Of a DNA stretch of 64,000 nt, positions 7,913 to 15,448 are shown one piece after another; position 1 is the stretch's first letter, and each line of letters opens with the position of its first letter. The translations under genes were made by a program, and so were the position numbers. The notes beneath the pieces were generated by a model. That model did not search any database, was not told the DNA's origin, and saw only the letters and a program-made list of their open reading frames with translations. Source of the DNA: a candidate division TA06 bacterium (GTDB taxonomy: Bacteria > Hydrothermota > DG-26 > E44-bin18); assembly GCA_004376575.1 (NCBI GenBank), contig SOJN01000080.1, positions 1 to 64,000 on the forward strand, written 5' to 3'.

Positions 7913-9400
7913 CTACCGAGAAAGTACAATTACCTTTTCAGTTTCAACAGAACCCTCAACCGCAACGCGACAGACATATGAGCCTGATGGGAGATTGCCA
8001 GCGTTCCAGATCTCGCTGTAAATGCCCGAGGCCATGTGTTCGTCCATGAGGGTAGTCACGAGCCTGCCGGAGACATCGTAGACACTCATATTGACATACG
8101 CCGAAGTTGGTAATTGATACTGAATTCTTGCGGTTCCAGAACAAGGGTTGGGATAAATCAGGAGGTGGGGCTTCGCGTCATGGCCTAGTATTGTGGCTTC
8201 ATTCTCTTCTTCAACCCCCACCCTGCCGAGGGCATCCGTTTTTATGACCAGAAGGTCTTTATCGACTGGGCCGCGCGAGATCAATCCAGTGATGACGTAT
8301 CCGCCGTCTTCCGTCTGCTGGACCGAGTTACCCCACATACCGTCAAAGACTCTCACCAACTGCGTCTCGCCGTCCGTATCGACTTTCAGAAGGAACACAT
8401 TCTTGGATGATCCACGGATTCCAGTCGCTACTACGCCTCCATCGTCTGTAACCCATACAGAATATATAGCCCTAAATTCAAGTACACCGTACTCCTTAGA
8501 CCATATGAATCCACCTAGGGAGTCACGTTTCTCCAGAGTCGCAGTTCCACCCCAAACAATCTCCAGCTCTCCGCCGAGAATATAACTCCCATCTTCAGTC
8601 TCTTGGACAGCGTAGCCTGCGTCATATCCGTCAAGACCAATCGTTTCCGTCCAACTGACATTCCCATTTGAATCTGTCTTCACAAGCCACTGATCTAGGT
8701 CACCCCAGACACTGTATGACCGCGTCATTCCAAACATGATGTATCCGCCATCCCTTGTTTGCTGTACACACCGTGACTCCTCAAATGCTGTGTCGCCATA
8801 GGTTCTTGCCCACATGCTGTCGCCGCCCGCGTCTGTCTTAAGCAACCAGATGTCTGCTTCTCCTGCACCATAGGAATATGTTCTGGATATCGTGATGAAT
8901 CCACCGTCCGTTGTTTTTTGAATGCAGAATCCTTGTTCCCATGAATCCCCACCATGTTTCTTCTCCCACGTGATTTCGCCCAGTGTATCCGCTTTTATGA
9001 CCCACAAATCTGCGCTGGTGCCACCGAACGTCTCGTTCATGCCAGCAATGATGTACCCTCCGTCCTCAGTCTGTTCTACCCAGTAACCCCAGTCGCGACC
9101 GGAGTCTCCGTAGGTCTGGCTCCACAGTTCGTTGCCGAAAGCGTCTAGCCTCAATAGCCAAACATCTCCTTTATCGTGGGATTCTGTTCTAGCGCTTGTT
9201 CCCACGACTATATATCCACCATCTGAAGTCTGTCGCACACAGTAGCCCTCGTCTAGAGAATCGCCTCCGAAGGTCCTTATCCAGGAAATGGCTGAGTCGC
9301 CTCGTTCAGCAGTGCAAAAGACAGCAATCAGTGCCGCCGCCAAGGCGTAGACAATTAGCCCCCTCATTCCGTCCTCCAGTTTTTGTTTTTGTGGGCGCAT
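7913..9400 (-). CDS. exported DGGYI-repeat propeller protein with C-terminal sorting domain
   Basis: 495 residues from the ATG inside the module hairpin (9400), or 484 from an inner ATG at 9367 that has its own GGAGG. A signal peptide (LIVYALAAALIAVFC) is followed by about seven repeats of roughly 50 residues with the pattern W..TYG, QT.DGGYI..G and D.WL.KTD..G, a propeller-like family seen in surface proteins of FCB-type bacteria. The last 80 or so residues (IYPNPCSG..., [17 protein letters not shown]) form a Por/type IX-like or FlgD-like domain. It should be secreted and anchored at the cell surface. Its ligand is unknown. It is driven by module copy A. Confidence 0.85.
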   Translation of the reverse strand: MRPQKQKLEDGMRGLIVYALAAALIAVFCTAERGDSAISWIRTFGGDSLDEGYCVRQTSDGGYIVVGTSARTESHDKGDVWLLRLDAFGNELWSQTYGDSGRDWGYWVEQTEDGGYIIAGMNETFGGTSADLWVIKADTLGEITWEKKHGGDSWEQGFCIQKTTDGGFITISRTYSYGAGEADIWLLKTDAGGDSMWARTYGDTAFEESRCVQQTRDGGYIMFGMTRSYSVWGDLDQWLVKTDSNGNVSWTETIGLDGYDAGYAVQETEDGSYILGGELEIVWGGTATLEKRDSLGGFIWSKEYGVLEFRAIYSVWVTDDGGVVATGIRGSSKNVFLLKVDTDGETQLVRVFDGMWGNSVQQTEDGGYVITGLISRGPVDKDLLVIKTDALGRVGVEEENEATILGHDAKPHLLIYPNPCSGTARIQYQLPTSAYVNMSVYDVSGRLVTTLMDEHMASGIYSEIWNAGNLPSGSYVCRVAVEGSVETEKVIVLSR

Positions 9401-9464
9401 GGGCGCCCTCCAATTTCTTTGCCAAAACTCAACTGAGTGTAGCAGGAAACACCCGATACGTCAA
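9398..9464 (-). promoter_or_regulatory. expression module copy A (promoter, SD, hairpin ATG)
   Basis: On the minus strand: -35 TTGACG at 9464-9459, 17-bp spacer, -10 TACACT at 9441-9436, expected start near 9429, SD GGAGG at 9411-9407, and an ATG at 9400 in the loop of the GGGCGC/GCGCCC hairpin. It serves the propeller protein just downstream. Confidence 0.8.
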
Positions 9465-9538
9465 GAGGCTGTCCACAACTACATCACCACATCCCCACCA
9501 TTCCCCAACCCCCCTACCTTCTTACATGCGCATGTTCA

Positions 9539-9560
9539 CATTTGCGCAATTGCGCAAATG
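9539..9560. promoter_or_regulatory. 22-bp perfect palindrome, candidate regulator operator
   Basis: The core ATTTGCGCAATTGCGCAAAT reads the same on both strands, and one more base pair matches on each side. It lies between module A (75 bp away from its -35) and the ArsR-type gene that starts at 9666 on the other strand, so one site could control both. Its use as an operator is inferred from position and recurrence. Confidence 0.55.
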
Positions 9561-9665
9561 CGAGAATCCGCGACCGGAGATTCTGGTACTTGACTGAAGC
9601 CCCTCCGTCTGCTACGCTAGTGTCGCAGTGGCCTCTCTCATTCCCGCCGATTCAAAGAGGTCTCA

Positions 9666-9956
9666 ATGGAAGATCTAAGAAGGGCTTTCAATGCCCTCGG
9701 AAATAGAAGGCGTCTCAAGATTCTCGTGTCACTTCTGGAATCAGGTGGGGCCACAGTCGGCGAGATCGCCCAAAGACACAGGATCCATATTACCAGCCCC
9801 TCCAGGCACCTGACGAAGCTTGAGTCCGCCGGCCTCCTAAGAACCCGGCAGCGCGCACAGTACGTCTACTATTCACCTGACACGTCCAGCAAGTCATCTA
9901 CGATCCGAACCATCCTCGACCTGATCCGAAACTCACCCAAGCGCCGTATCAAATAA
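9666..9956 (+). CDS. ArsR-type winged-helix regulator, copy 1
   Basis: A 96-residue winged helix-turn-helix protein: FNALGNRRRLKILVSLLESG, then GEIAQRHRIHITSPSRHLTKLESAGLL as recognition helices, then a QYVYYSP wing. This matches the ArsR/SmtB fold. No cysteine is present, so the usual metal sites are absent. It is one of two copies with identical protein sequence (other at 16160-16450). It is a lone plus-strand gene among minus-strand genes, with near-perfect palindromes before and just after it, so autoregulation and control of the neighbouring module promoters are likely. Confidence 0.85.
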   Translation: MEDLRRAFNALGNRRRLKILVSLLESGGATVGEIAQRHRIHITSPSRHLTKLESAGLLRTRQRAQYVYYSPDTSSKSSTIRTILDLIRNSPKRRIK

Positions 9957-9967
9957 TGTGCTTACTT

Positions 9968-9987
9968 GCGCATTTGCGCAAATGCGC
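9968..9987. promoter_or_regulatory. 20-bp perfect palindrome after the ArsR gene
   Basis: GCGCATTTGCGCAAATGCGC is fully self-complementary and lies 11 bp after the ArsR stop. It shares the TTTGCGCAAA core with the upstream palindrome. Either an operator or a hairpin that ends ArsR transcription would fit; there is no U-tract. Confidence 0.5.
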
Positions 9988-10014
9988 GAATGTGCAAAAA
10001 GAATTCCGGCAGGG

Positions 10015-10116
10015 TCAAGGGATGGAGGGGACACACCTCGGTGCTTGACATTTTGACCCGACTACGTCTCCCTTGACTCCGTCGGGCTTCGCATTTTTCT
10101 TGTGGTTTGCGTGCAT
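10015..10116 (-). CDS. short leader ORF of the solo module B
   Basis: A 33-codon frame begins at the hairpin ATG of module B, opening MHANHKKNAK as in other leaders, and stops at 10015. No gene follows on this strand before the ArsR gene, which lies antisense. It may be the remnant of a lost cassette gene or an untranslated leader that merely looks open. Confidence 0.25.
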   Translation of the reverse strand: MHANHKKNAKPDGVKGDVVGSKCQAPRCVPSIP

Positions 10117-10180
10117 GGGCGCCCTCCAGTTTCTTTGCCAAAGCTTGCCTGAGTGTAGCAGACAACCCCTCGCCCGTCAA
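10114..10180 (-). promoter_or_regulatory. expression module copy B, without a downstream gene
   Basis: -35 TTGACG at 10180-10175, 17-bp spacer, -10 TACACT at 10157-10152, SD and hairpin ATG at 10116. Transcription from it would run antisense into the ArsR gene. The 413-bp interval 9957-10369 contains only this module, the palindrome after ArsR, the ACACACCTCGGTGCTTGAC repeat and a diverged inverted repeat near 10245-10330. Confidence 0.75.
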
Positions 10181-10369
10181 CCCCCACGGTTGAAGGATAT
10201 GAAAAGAACGAAAACCTTGGACTGCCCCACACTTTCAGCCGAACACGTTGATATGTTGACACCCTTCGGCTTTGCTCAGGATCCCAACTATTTAAGTGCC
10301 CATATTTCGGTTAATTGTGCACATGTCGATGACTTCAGAATGCATCTAGTGTGATACCTCAACAGCCCA

Positions 10370-11287
10370 CTATCCTCCGTTGGTGGTATCGAGAAGCCAC
10401 TGCTTCAATTCGTCATAGCCCCAAACATGTCTTTGTTTCCATCCGAAAGGAACCAACAACCGCATCATGTCGCGCTGCCTTAAATCGGATGAAACAAAGG
10501 CATCGCCGGCAGCTAGATAAACAGCCTGTGCTGTATCGATACCTCCAGGGGTTCGTCTCTTGCTGAAATGGTGACTCCTCACGGACCGCACATAGAAACC
10601 GTAAGTCATCCCGACCCAAAAGAAACGCCAAGTCTCCAGCTGTTCCATAGCCTCGTAGGTTGATGCTCTTGTCACCGACTCTACGGCCTGATTGATGACC
10701 GTTCCACAGGTGAATTCGGCGACAAAGTCCCTGCGACTGCACAAATATCGGACTAGTTTTGCAAATCCACTTGTGATTACATCCCGGTCTGCTTTAGAGA
10801 GTCCGGCTATGAACTGTTGGACATGGGGCCGGCCCTGTTCATGGATATCGTCATACCATTTTTGATGTTGTTTCCTCCACCCGTCAACTGTTGAATAGAA
10901 ACTCTCTGCGGCTTGGTCGGGATGGTAAAGAGCGTGTGACACCGCACCCCATTCAGGTCCGATAGTCGGATCTACATCTCTAGACCCACCTTGGAGAGCA
11001 ACCAGGGACCTGTCCAGGATCTCTTTCGGCATAGCAAGCAGCTTATAGCCGGAGAGAAGCTTTCTGGCAAGGTTGATGAGCCCGGTCCTTCTCTCTCTGC
11101 AGGGAGTGGACGCCAGCTCAAGAAACGTATATAGACTCAGGCGAACATGTGACTCGCCGACGAGCCTTATAGTTAGCGCACCACACTGCGGATCATCGTA
11201 CAACGAGTTTATTGTTGAAGTATCAAAGTATAGCGCGGATACTACAAATGATTCGGACTCTTGACGCTCTACCAAAGTTAGGTCCAC
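10370..11287 (-). CDS. PIN-like domain protein
   Basis: About 305 residues from a GTG at 11287; the start is uncertain because no clear ribosome site precedes it. The N-terminus YFDTSTINSLYDD gives a PIN-style first aspartate near residue 22, SLYTFLELAST gives a conserved glutamate, and GGIDTAQAVYLAAGDAFVSSD near residues 260-280 gives the second aspartate strand. Between them lies an unusually long helical insert of about 150 residues. It is probably a metal-dependent RNase. It follows the DUF2321 zinc-ribbon gene by 58 bp and should share the module C promoter. The pair could be toxin and antitoxin, but this is inference. Confidence 0.7.
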   Translation of the reverse strand: MDLTLVERQESESFVVSALYFDTSTINSLYDDPQCGALTIRLVGESHVRLSLYTFLELASTPCRERRTGLINLARKLLSGYKLLAMPKEILDRSLVALQGGSRDVDPTIGPEWGAVSHALYHPDQAAESFYSTVDGWRKQHQKWYDDIHEQGRPHVQQFIAGLSKADRDVITSGFAKLVRYLCSRRDFVAEFTCGTVINQAVESVTRASTYEAMEQLETWRFFWVGMTYGFYVRSVRSHHFSKRRTPGGIDTAQAVYLAAGDAFVSSDLRQRDMMRLLVPFGWKQRHVWGYDELKQWLLDTTNGG

Positions 11288-11345
11288 CTAGTTGAACTTC
11301 ATAGAGATGAGAATGACCTCGCCCGTTCTGACGTCTGCCGACTCC

Positions 11346-11825
11346 CTACTGAGGCCATAAGACTTTCTTTGCTGTATCGCTTGCAACATCGACCAGAATC
11401 TCCTTGAAAGCCTCCGCAACGGGTTTACCTGCTTTGCTCACTATCTTCTTGAATCGTGTGACTGCCACCGTGGTCGACGGACTGTCCTTCACTATCTCAT
11501 CTATGCTTTTTGTCAGCTTTTCCTTCTCTTCATCAGAGATCCCATCTAGCTCTCCGGCAAGCTGGTGGGCAGCCTCGATACGCGCCTGAGTCCAGGGATA
11601 TGGTTTCCCGCAATATATGCAGAAGGCAGGAGCCCTTCTTGTAGTAGTATAAGATGTGATCAGTCCACCGCGTATCTCACCTCCGCATAACGGACATGTT
11701 GTAATCGCAGCAGCTCCACACTTGTCGCAGAAGTCCTTGCTGCGCTCCGGCGAGGTCTTGGTAAACCCATTGACGACATGACCATTCTCACAGATCTGAG
11801 CCACGTCAAATTGAAACTTCTGCAT
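11346..11825 (-). CDS. DUF2321 zinc-ribbon protein
   Basis: About 159 residues. The N-terminus carries the pattern ICENGHVVNGF, FCDKCGAAAITTCPLCGG and AFCIYCGKPYPW, that is three CxxC knuckles plus extra Cys/His ligands, as in DUF2321 proteins. The C-terminal half is helical and charged. The ATG at 11825 is preferred to that at 11828 because AGGAGG sits only one base before the first. Module C and its leader ORF lie just upstream, the leader overlapping this start. Function is unknown; the following PIN-like gene suggests a regulatory partner. Confidence 0.8.
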   Translation of the reverse strand: MQKFQFDVAQICENGHVVNGFTKTSPERSKDFCDKCGAAAITTCPLCGGEIRGGLITSYTTTRRAPAFCIYCGKPYPWTQARIEAAHQLAGELDGISDEEKEKLTKSIDEIVKDSPSTTVAVTRFKKIVSKAGKPVAEAFKEILVDVASDTAKKVLWPQ

Positions 11826-11961
11826 CATGCCTCCTCATACTTGGGGACGGTGCTTGACCCCCTCCTTCGCTCTTACGAGCTTCGAATACTCCCCTCGATA
11901 CACTCGGGATTTCACGAAGGATTTTCAGCATTCTGACATTCTTGTTGTGCTTTGGGTGCAT
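11806..11961 (-). CDS. leader ORF of module C overlapping the DUF2321 start
   Basis: A 51-codon frame starts at the hairpin ATG (MHPKHNKNVRML...) and stops 20 bp inside the DUF2321 gene in another frame. This geometry would allow translational coupling. The peptide resembles other module leaders (MHPNHKKNVKH, MRPEQKKNVKH) only in its first ten residues. Whether it is translated is unknown. Confidence 0.35.
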   Translation of the reverse strand: MHPKHNKNVRMLKILREIPSVSRGVFEARKSEGGGQAPSPSMRRHDAEVSI

Positions 11962-12025
11962 GGGCGCCCTCCAATTTCTTTGCCAAAACTGTCCTGAGTG
12001 TAGCAGACAAGGCTTCTGAGGTCAA
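11959..12025 (-). promoter_or_regulatory. expression module copy C
   Basis: -35 TTGACC at 12025-12020, 17-bp spacer, -10 TACACT at 12002-11997, then the conserved leader and hairpin ATG at 11961. It drives a leader ORF and then DUF2321 and the PIN-like gene. No TTTGCGCAAA palindrome is visible upstream of this copy. Confidence 0.75.
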
Positions 12026-12063
12026 GGAAGTCAACAAAAATGACATCTAATCTGTGCCAATTC

Positions 12064-12187
12064 TTGACCAAGAGCGGGCAGAGCTGGCATAATCATGGCG
12101 GTACAGAACAAAGCTGAAACCCCAGTGCGGCTCTTTGTTGGAAAGTCGTCCACCGTCCACAAGGTTCTTGGTATTCACCTCCGTTAA
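12064..12187 (+). other. possible plus-strand promoter with a 30-codon ORF
   Basis: TTGACC (12064-12069), 18-bp spacer and CATAAT (12088-12093) precede an ATG at 12095 that opens 30 codons (MAVQNKAETPVRLFVGKSST...). No ribosome site exists and the ATG would be at or before the transcription start. It may be a gene remnant. The rest of the 11,829-12,195 interval holds only module C and its leader. Confidence 0.2.
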
Positions 12188-12195
12188 TAGAAAAT

Positions 12196-13503
12196 TCACT
12201 CCCTTGCGTAACACACCAAGCGGTCCTCGAACTTAAAGGCTATCTGGCCAGCACTTGGGGAGATCGCACAAAGCGCCGGGAGGGGAGTTATCCCGAAACC
12301 TGCACCTTCGAATGTTTTGCTCCAAACCAGGTCACCTGCAAGCACGCCAAAAACTGAAACCCGGGCATGTTGGTGGCTGTGGCGCACTGTCATGTGAGTT
12401 TCAACTACAAGCCAGGATCCATCGTCTGACATCAGGATTTTCGCAGGTCGATATTCGAATTTTCTGCGAAAGATACTCCTGCCGCTTGCCGTCTCGTATA
12501 CCTTTACGTTCCGCTCTACCGCGTTGGAAAGAGCAACAAAACGAGCGTTTTTTGAGAAACTCGACCGATGAAACAGCATCGGTTCGCTCAATCGGATTTC
12601 CTTGCCGCCCACGTCAAACAAAGAGGCAGATACACCTTCTATCGGCCCCCTAGGTGCCCTCATTCTTCTACCTGAGGCAACAAGGTATTCTCCTTTGGAC
12701 GAGATATCTATGCTTACGCCAATTTGCGCGCCCGTCGGCTCCTGCTTCCACAATTCACGGCCGGACCTGTCATAGAGGGCAACCCACAGAATTCGATCGA
12801 CAGCGTCGCCCGAGGATTGTCCTTCTCCCATAGGTTCGCCGAACATCGCCGCAAAATACTCACCGTCGTCGCTAAACCGCCCTGCAGGTTGCAAGGGTGC
12901 GTAAGCGATATCTCTTTGATTCTCGCCACGAAGGAAGCGAATGCCGCCAAATCGAGAGCGCATAAAGGCAATTGAGCCATCTCGGTCAGAGACTTGAAAA
13001 TTGGGTGACTCATCATAGGCCAGAATGGGTTTGACGGTTCGCCAGACTTCTTCGCCCCGATCATTAAAGATCCTAAGCTCCCGCTCAACAATTTCATGGT
13101 TCTGTGTTTGAGTTAGTACGCGAAACACAGCCACGTACTTTCCGGATCTTGATAGGAATACTTGTGCGTCTATGCGAATCCTCTCAACGACTGGGGCTCC
13201 GGGCTCGTTCGCCTCGACCATATCTCGTGTATATAACAAATCTAGCGAGTTAATAACACTACCCAGACTACTCAAAAACAGAAGCTTATCCTCTAGCACG
13301 ACAATCCTTGGGTAGATGTTTCCGCCTTGGGAGCCGAAAATGGCACTTTTAATCTCGTTCTCATATTGTTTTTCCCAAAGCACTTGATATGTTACGGCGC
13401 GTTTAGCTTGAGAGAGGGCCGTGCCCGGAGCAATTAGTGCTAGAGTGCCTATCAAGCAGAAGTAAGCCGTAAATTGACACAGGCTTTTTCTTCGATCTGC
13501 CAT
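12196..13503 (-). CDS. exported beta-propeller-like hypothetical protein
   Basis: About 435 residues from the ATG at 13503, with GGAAAGG upstream; a TTG at 13524 is the alternative. A signal peptide (CQFTAYFCLIGTLALIAPGTALS) precedes a body rich in short beta strands with recurring motifs such as GKYVAVFRV, GSIAFMRS, GEYLVASGRR, ARFVALSN and GSWLVVET, spaced about 45 residues, which suggests a WD40/PQQ-like propeller. Unlike its neighbours it lacks a C-terminal sorting domain. It starts 4 bp after the stop of the FG-GAP protein gene, so the two are co-transcribed from module D. Function is unknown. Confidence 0.75.
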   Translation of the reverse strand: MADRRKSLCQFTAYFCLIGTLALIAPGTALSQAKRAVTYQVLWEKQYENEIKSAIFGSQGGNIYPRIVVLEDKLLFLSSLGSVINSLDLLYTRDMVEANEPGAPVVERIRIDAQVFLSRSGKYVAVFRVLTQTQNHEIVERELRIFNDRGEEVWRTVKPILAYDESPNFQVSDRDGSIAFMRSRFGGIRFLRGENQRDIAYAPLQPAGRFSDDGEYFAAMFGEPMGEGQSSGDAVDRILWVALYDRSGRELWKQEPTGAQIGVSIDISSKGEYLVASGRRMRAPRGPIEGVSASLFDVGGKEIRLSEPMLFHRSSFSKNARFVALSNAVERNVKVYETASGRSIFRRKFEYRPAKILMSDDGSWLVVETHMTVRHSHQHARVSVFGVLAGDLVWSKTFEGAGFGITPLPALCAISPSAGQIAFKFEDRLVCYARE

Positions 13504-13527
13504 TTCTAGCCTTTCCTTTTTCAAATG

Positions 13528-15216
13528 TTATCGGATTAGCTCCAGGCGCCTTCTCTCCTGAAGCTCCCCAATTCTTAAAACACAGAAATAGACACCACTC
13601 GGTAATTTGTTGCCAGCTCGATCTGTTCCATCCCAATGAGTTTCATAGACTCCAACTTGACACTTGGACCTCAGCAAGTTTGCGACATGCCGACCGGTTA
13701 TGCTGTATACGTCCAATGACATTGATCCGACGGCCGTAGATGGGCATCTCTTGATTTCACAGGGAATTATCGTTACTGAGCGAAACGGATTGGGTTGATT
13801 CTGCTTGAGCCTTAACACCAGACGCGCACTCTCATGTCCCTCCATGCTCTCATCTATCCCAGTCACAGCACAATCTTCCCTCACATTGAGAACAGCTGGA
13901 GGTATCACATCCTCTACCAGACATACTCCCCCACTCACTGGCCAGGTTACCTCGACATCAAAAGTATCCCCGGCGGGGACCCCGAACTCCGCCTCCAATG
14001 AGTTCATCGAGCAATAGCCACTCCCTGCACTGACTTCTCTGAAACCTCTGAGGTTGGTTGTCCCTGCATCGTATATCTTAACCTTTGCTCCTATGCCATC
14101 TTTGTTGCTGTACCCGGGTGGACCCAGGCCTTCAAGTCTAACCTTTATGTAGTCCCCATCATCCTCATCGTTTCGGCAGAGCTTGTTCTGTCCTCTGTTG
14201 GCGACCGCCAGGTCCAGATCGCCGTCGTTATCATAGTCTCCCCAGGCAAGAGCATAAGTCTCGGCATCACCGCCAACGGGAATAACTCCTGGGGGAATGA
14301 AGTCTGTTCCATGATTTACGTATATCTTGTTTCCACTGGTTAGGCTTGAGACCGCAAGATCCAAATCGCCATCGTTATCGTAGTCTCCCCAGGCGAGATC
14401 AAAACCCACCCCTGTTCCAAAGCGCAAGAGTTCAGTGAAAATGTCCCCGCCCACATTCCGGTACAACCTGTTCTGTTCGCCATAATTGATGACCGCAAGA
14501 TCCAGATCACCGTCGTTATCATAATCGCCCCACGCAAGACCTCTGGAGTTTCCCGAACCAAATCTGTCGAGCTCAATGAAGTTTCCTGAGCCGTCGTTCT
14601 TGAACAACTTGCTTGGTTGTGAGTTACCGTTCGCCACTGCCAGGTCCAGGTCACCGTCGTCATCGTAGTCTGCCCAAGCAACACTGTAGGTTCCCCAACC
14701 CGAAAAATTGCTTAATTCTGCGAAAGTCCCGTCTCCAAGATTCTCGACCAGTATGTTCGGACCACCGTTTCCAAGGGCAAGGTCCAGGTCCCCGTCATTG
14801 TCATAGTCGCCCCAGGCCAAGGAGAGTGTCCGGAAGGCTTCTCCAAAAGTGTCGACTTCGGCAAAAATGTCGCCCCCATCGTTCCTAAAGAGTATGGTGC
14901 GCCTTTCATTCTGTGATGCTGCCACATCCAGATCACCATCATTGTCAAAATCTCCCCAGGCTAGCCCCCCGAACCCTTTCCCAGCAGCATTCAATCCAAG
15001 GAAGACTTCCGCTCCATCGTTTCTGTAGAGTCTGTTCTGTTCATTCAAATTGGAAATCGCCAGATCCAAGTCGCCGTCGGCATCATAGTCCCCCCACGCC
15101 GCGCCGGAACTGACGCCGGACCCAAATTGATCGAATCCAGTGAAGCCTGCAAAGGAAGGGGTTACTAACCCTAGAAGAACTGCGACTATTGTAGAATTGA
15201 CTCGCCCGTGTATCAC
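13528..15216 (-). CDS. exported FG-GAP/VCBS repeat protein with ASPIC and C-terminal sorting domain
   Basis: 562 residues from a GTG at 15216 that follows GAGGGTTGAA. After a signal peptide (STIVAVLLGLVTPSFAG) come about seven repeats of 45 residues with the calcium-binding-like core WGDYDNDGDLDLAV, typical of FG-GAP/VCBS propellers. An ASPIC/UnbV-like segment (IGAKVKIYD...REVSAGSGYCSMNS...FGVP) follows at about residues 375-460. The last 90 residues are a FlgD-like/Por-like tail (NQPNPFRS...VYSITGRHVANLL...SGVYFCVLRIG). It is a likely calcium-stabilised surface protein. The leader ORF of module D stops 8 bp before this start. Confidence 0.88.
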   Translation of the reverse strand: MIHGRVNSTIVAVLLGLVTPSFAGFTGFDQFGSGVSSGAAWGDYDADGDLDLAISNLNEQNRLYRNDGAEVFLGLNAAGKGFGGLAWGDFDNDGDLDVAASQNERRTILFRNDGGDIFAEVDTFGEAFRTLSLAWGDYDNDGDLDLALGNGGPNILVENLGDGTFAELSNFSGWGTYSVAWADYDDDGDLDLAVANGNSQPSKLFKNDGSGNFIELDRFGSGNSRGLAWGDYDNDGDLDLAVINYGEQNRLYRNVGGDIFTELLRFGTGVGFDLAWGDYDNDGDLDLAVSSLTSGNKIYVNHGTDFIPPGVIPVGGDAETYALAWGDYDNDGDLDLAVANRGQNKLCRNDEDDGDYIKVRLEGLGPPGYSNKDGIGAKVKIYDAGTTNLRGFREVSAGSGYCSMNSLEAEFGVPAGDTFDVEVTWPVSGGVCLVEDVIPPAVLNVREDCAVTGIDESMEGHESARLVLRLKQNQPNPFRSVTIIPCEIKRCPSTAVGSMSLDVYSITGRHVANLLRSKCQVGVYETHWDGTDRAGNKLPSGVYFCVLRIGELQERRRLELIR

Positions 15217-15224
15217 TTCAACCC

Positions 15225-15371
15225 TCAGCTTCTGGAGGGATTTGGGGATGGTGCCCCTTTACAACTTAGAACACAGATCTCAGAACGCAGAACTTTAAGC
15301 GATGCCACCATCACTTCCAAGATCAAACCCTGGAGGCGGTGTTTGACATTTTTCTTTTGCTCTGGGCGCAT
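15225..15371 (-). CDS. leader ORF of module D
   Basis: A 48-codon frame opens at the hairpin ATG (MRPEQKKNVKHRLQGLILE...) and stops 8 bp before the FG-GAP gene GTG, an arrangement suited to reinitiation. The opening is very similar to the 5-prime extension of the lipoprotein gene at 24,598. Translation is not proven. Confidence 0.35.
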   Translation of the reverse strand: MRPEQKKNVKHRLQGLILEVMVASLKVLRSEICVLSCKGAPSPNPSRS

Positions 15372-15435
15372 GGGCGCCCTCCAATTTCTTTGCCAAAACT
15401 CAACTGAGTGTAGCAGGAAACACCCGATACGTCAA
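15369..15435 (-). promoter_or_regulatory. expression module copy D
   Basis: -35 TTGACG at 15435-15430, 17-bp spacer, -10 TACACT at 15412-15407, then SD and hairpin ATG at 15371. It serves the FG-GAP and propeller genes. Its upstream region is interrupted by an insertion sequence 8 bp beyond the -35. Confidence 0.8.
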
Positions 15436-15448
15436 GGGGCTGTCCACA

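Larger units (their letters stand above)
9527..10046. repeat. about 520-bp duplication unit, copy 1 (ArsR gene with flanks)
   Basis: The stretch from the GCGCATGTTCACA block through the ArsR gene to the ACACACCTCGGTGCTTGAC block recurs at about 16021-16540 with only a handful of differences (for example AATTCCGGCAGG against CATTCCGGTAGG). Identity continues through non-coding flanks on both sides, which indicates a recent duplication or gene conversion. Confidence 0.8.

Noticed and set aside
7735-7929. 64-codon minus-strand ORF
   Set aside because: It sits in a repeat shared with the flank at 20,160, where the frame is not kept.
9539-9987. Palindrome pair as inverted ends of a transposon carrying the ArsR gene
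   Set aside because: The palindromes are each self-complementary, not a pair of ends, no target duplication is visible, and similar palindromes occur without the gene.
13528-15216. Regular repeats that could be taken for a CRISPR or tandem-DNA array
   Set aside because: The repeats are codon-level FG-GAP units (WGDYDNDGDLDLAV) in an open frame, without identical spacers or repeat DNA.
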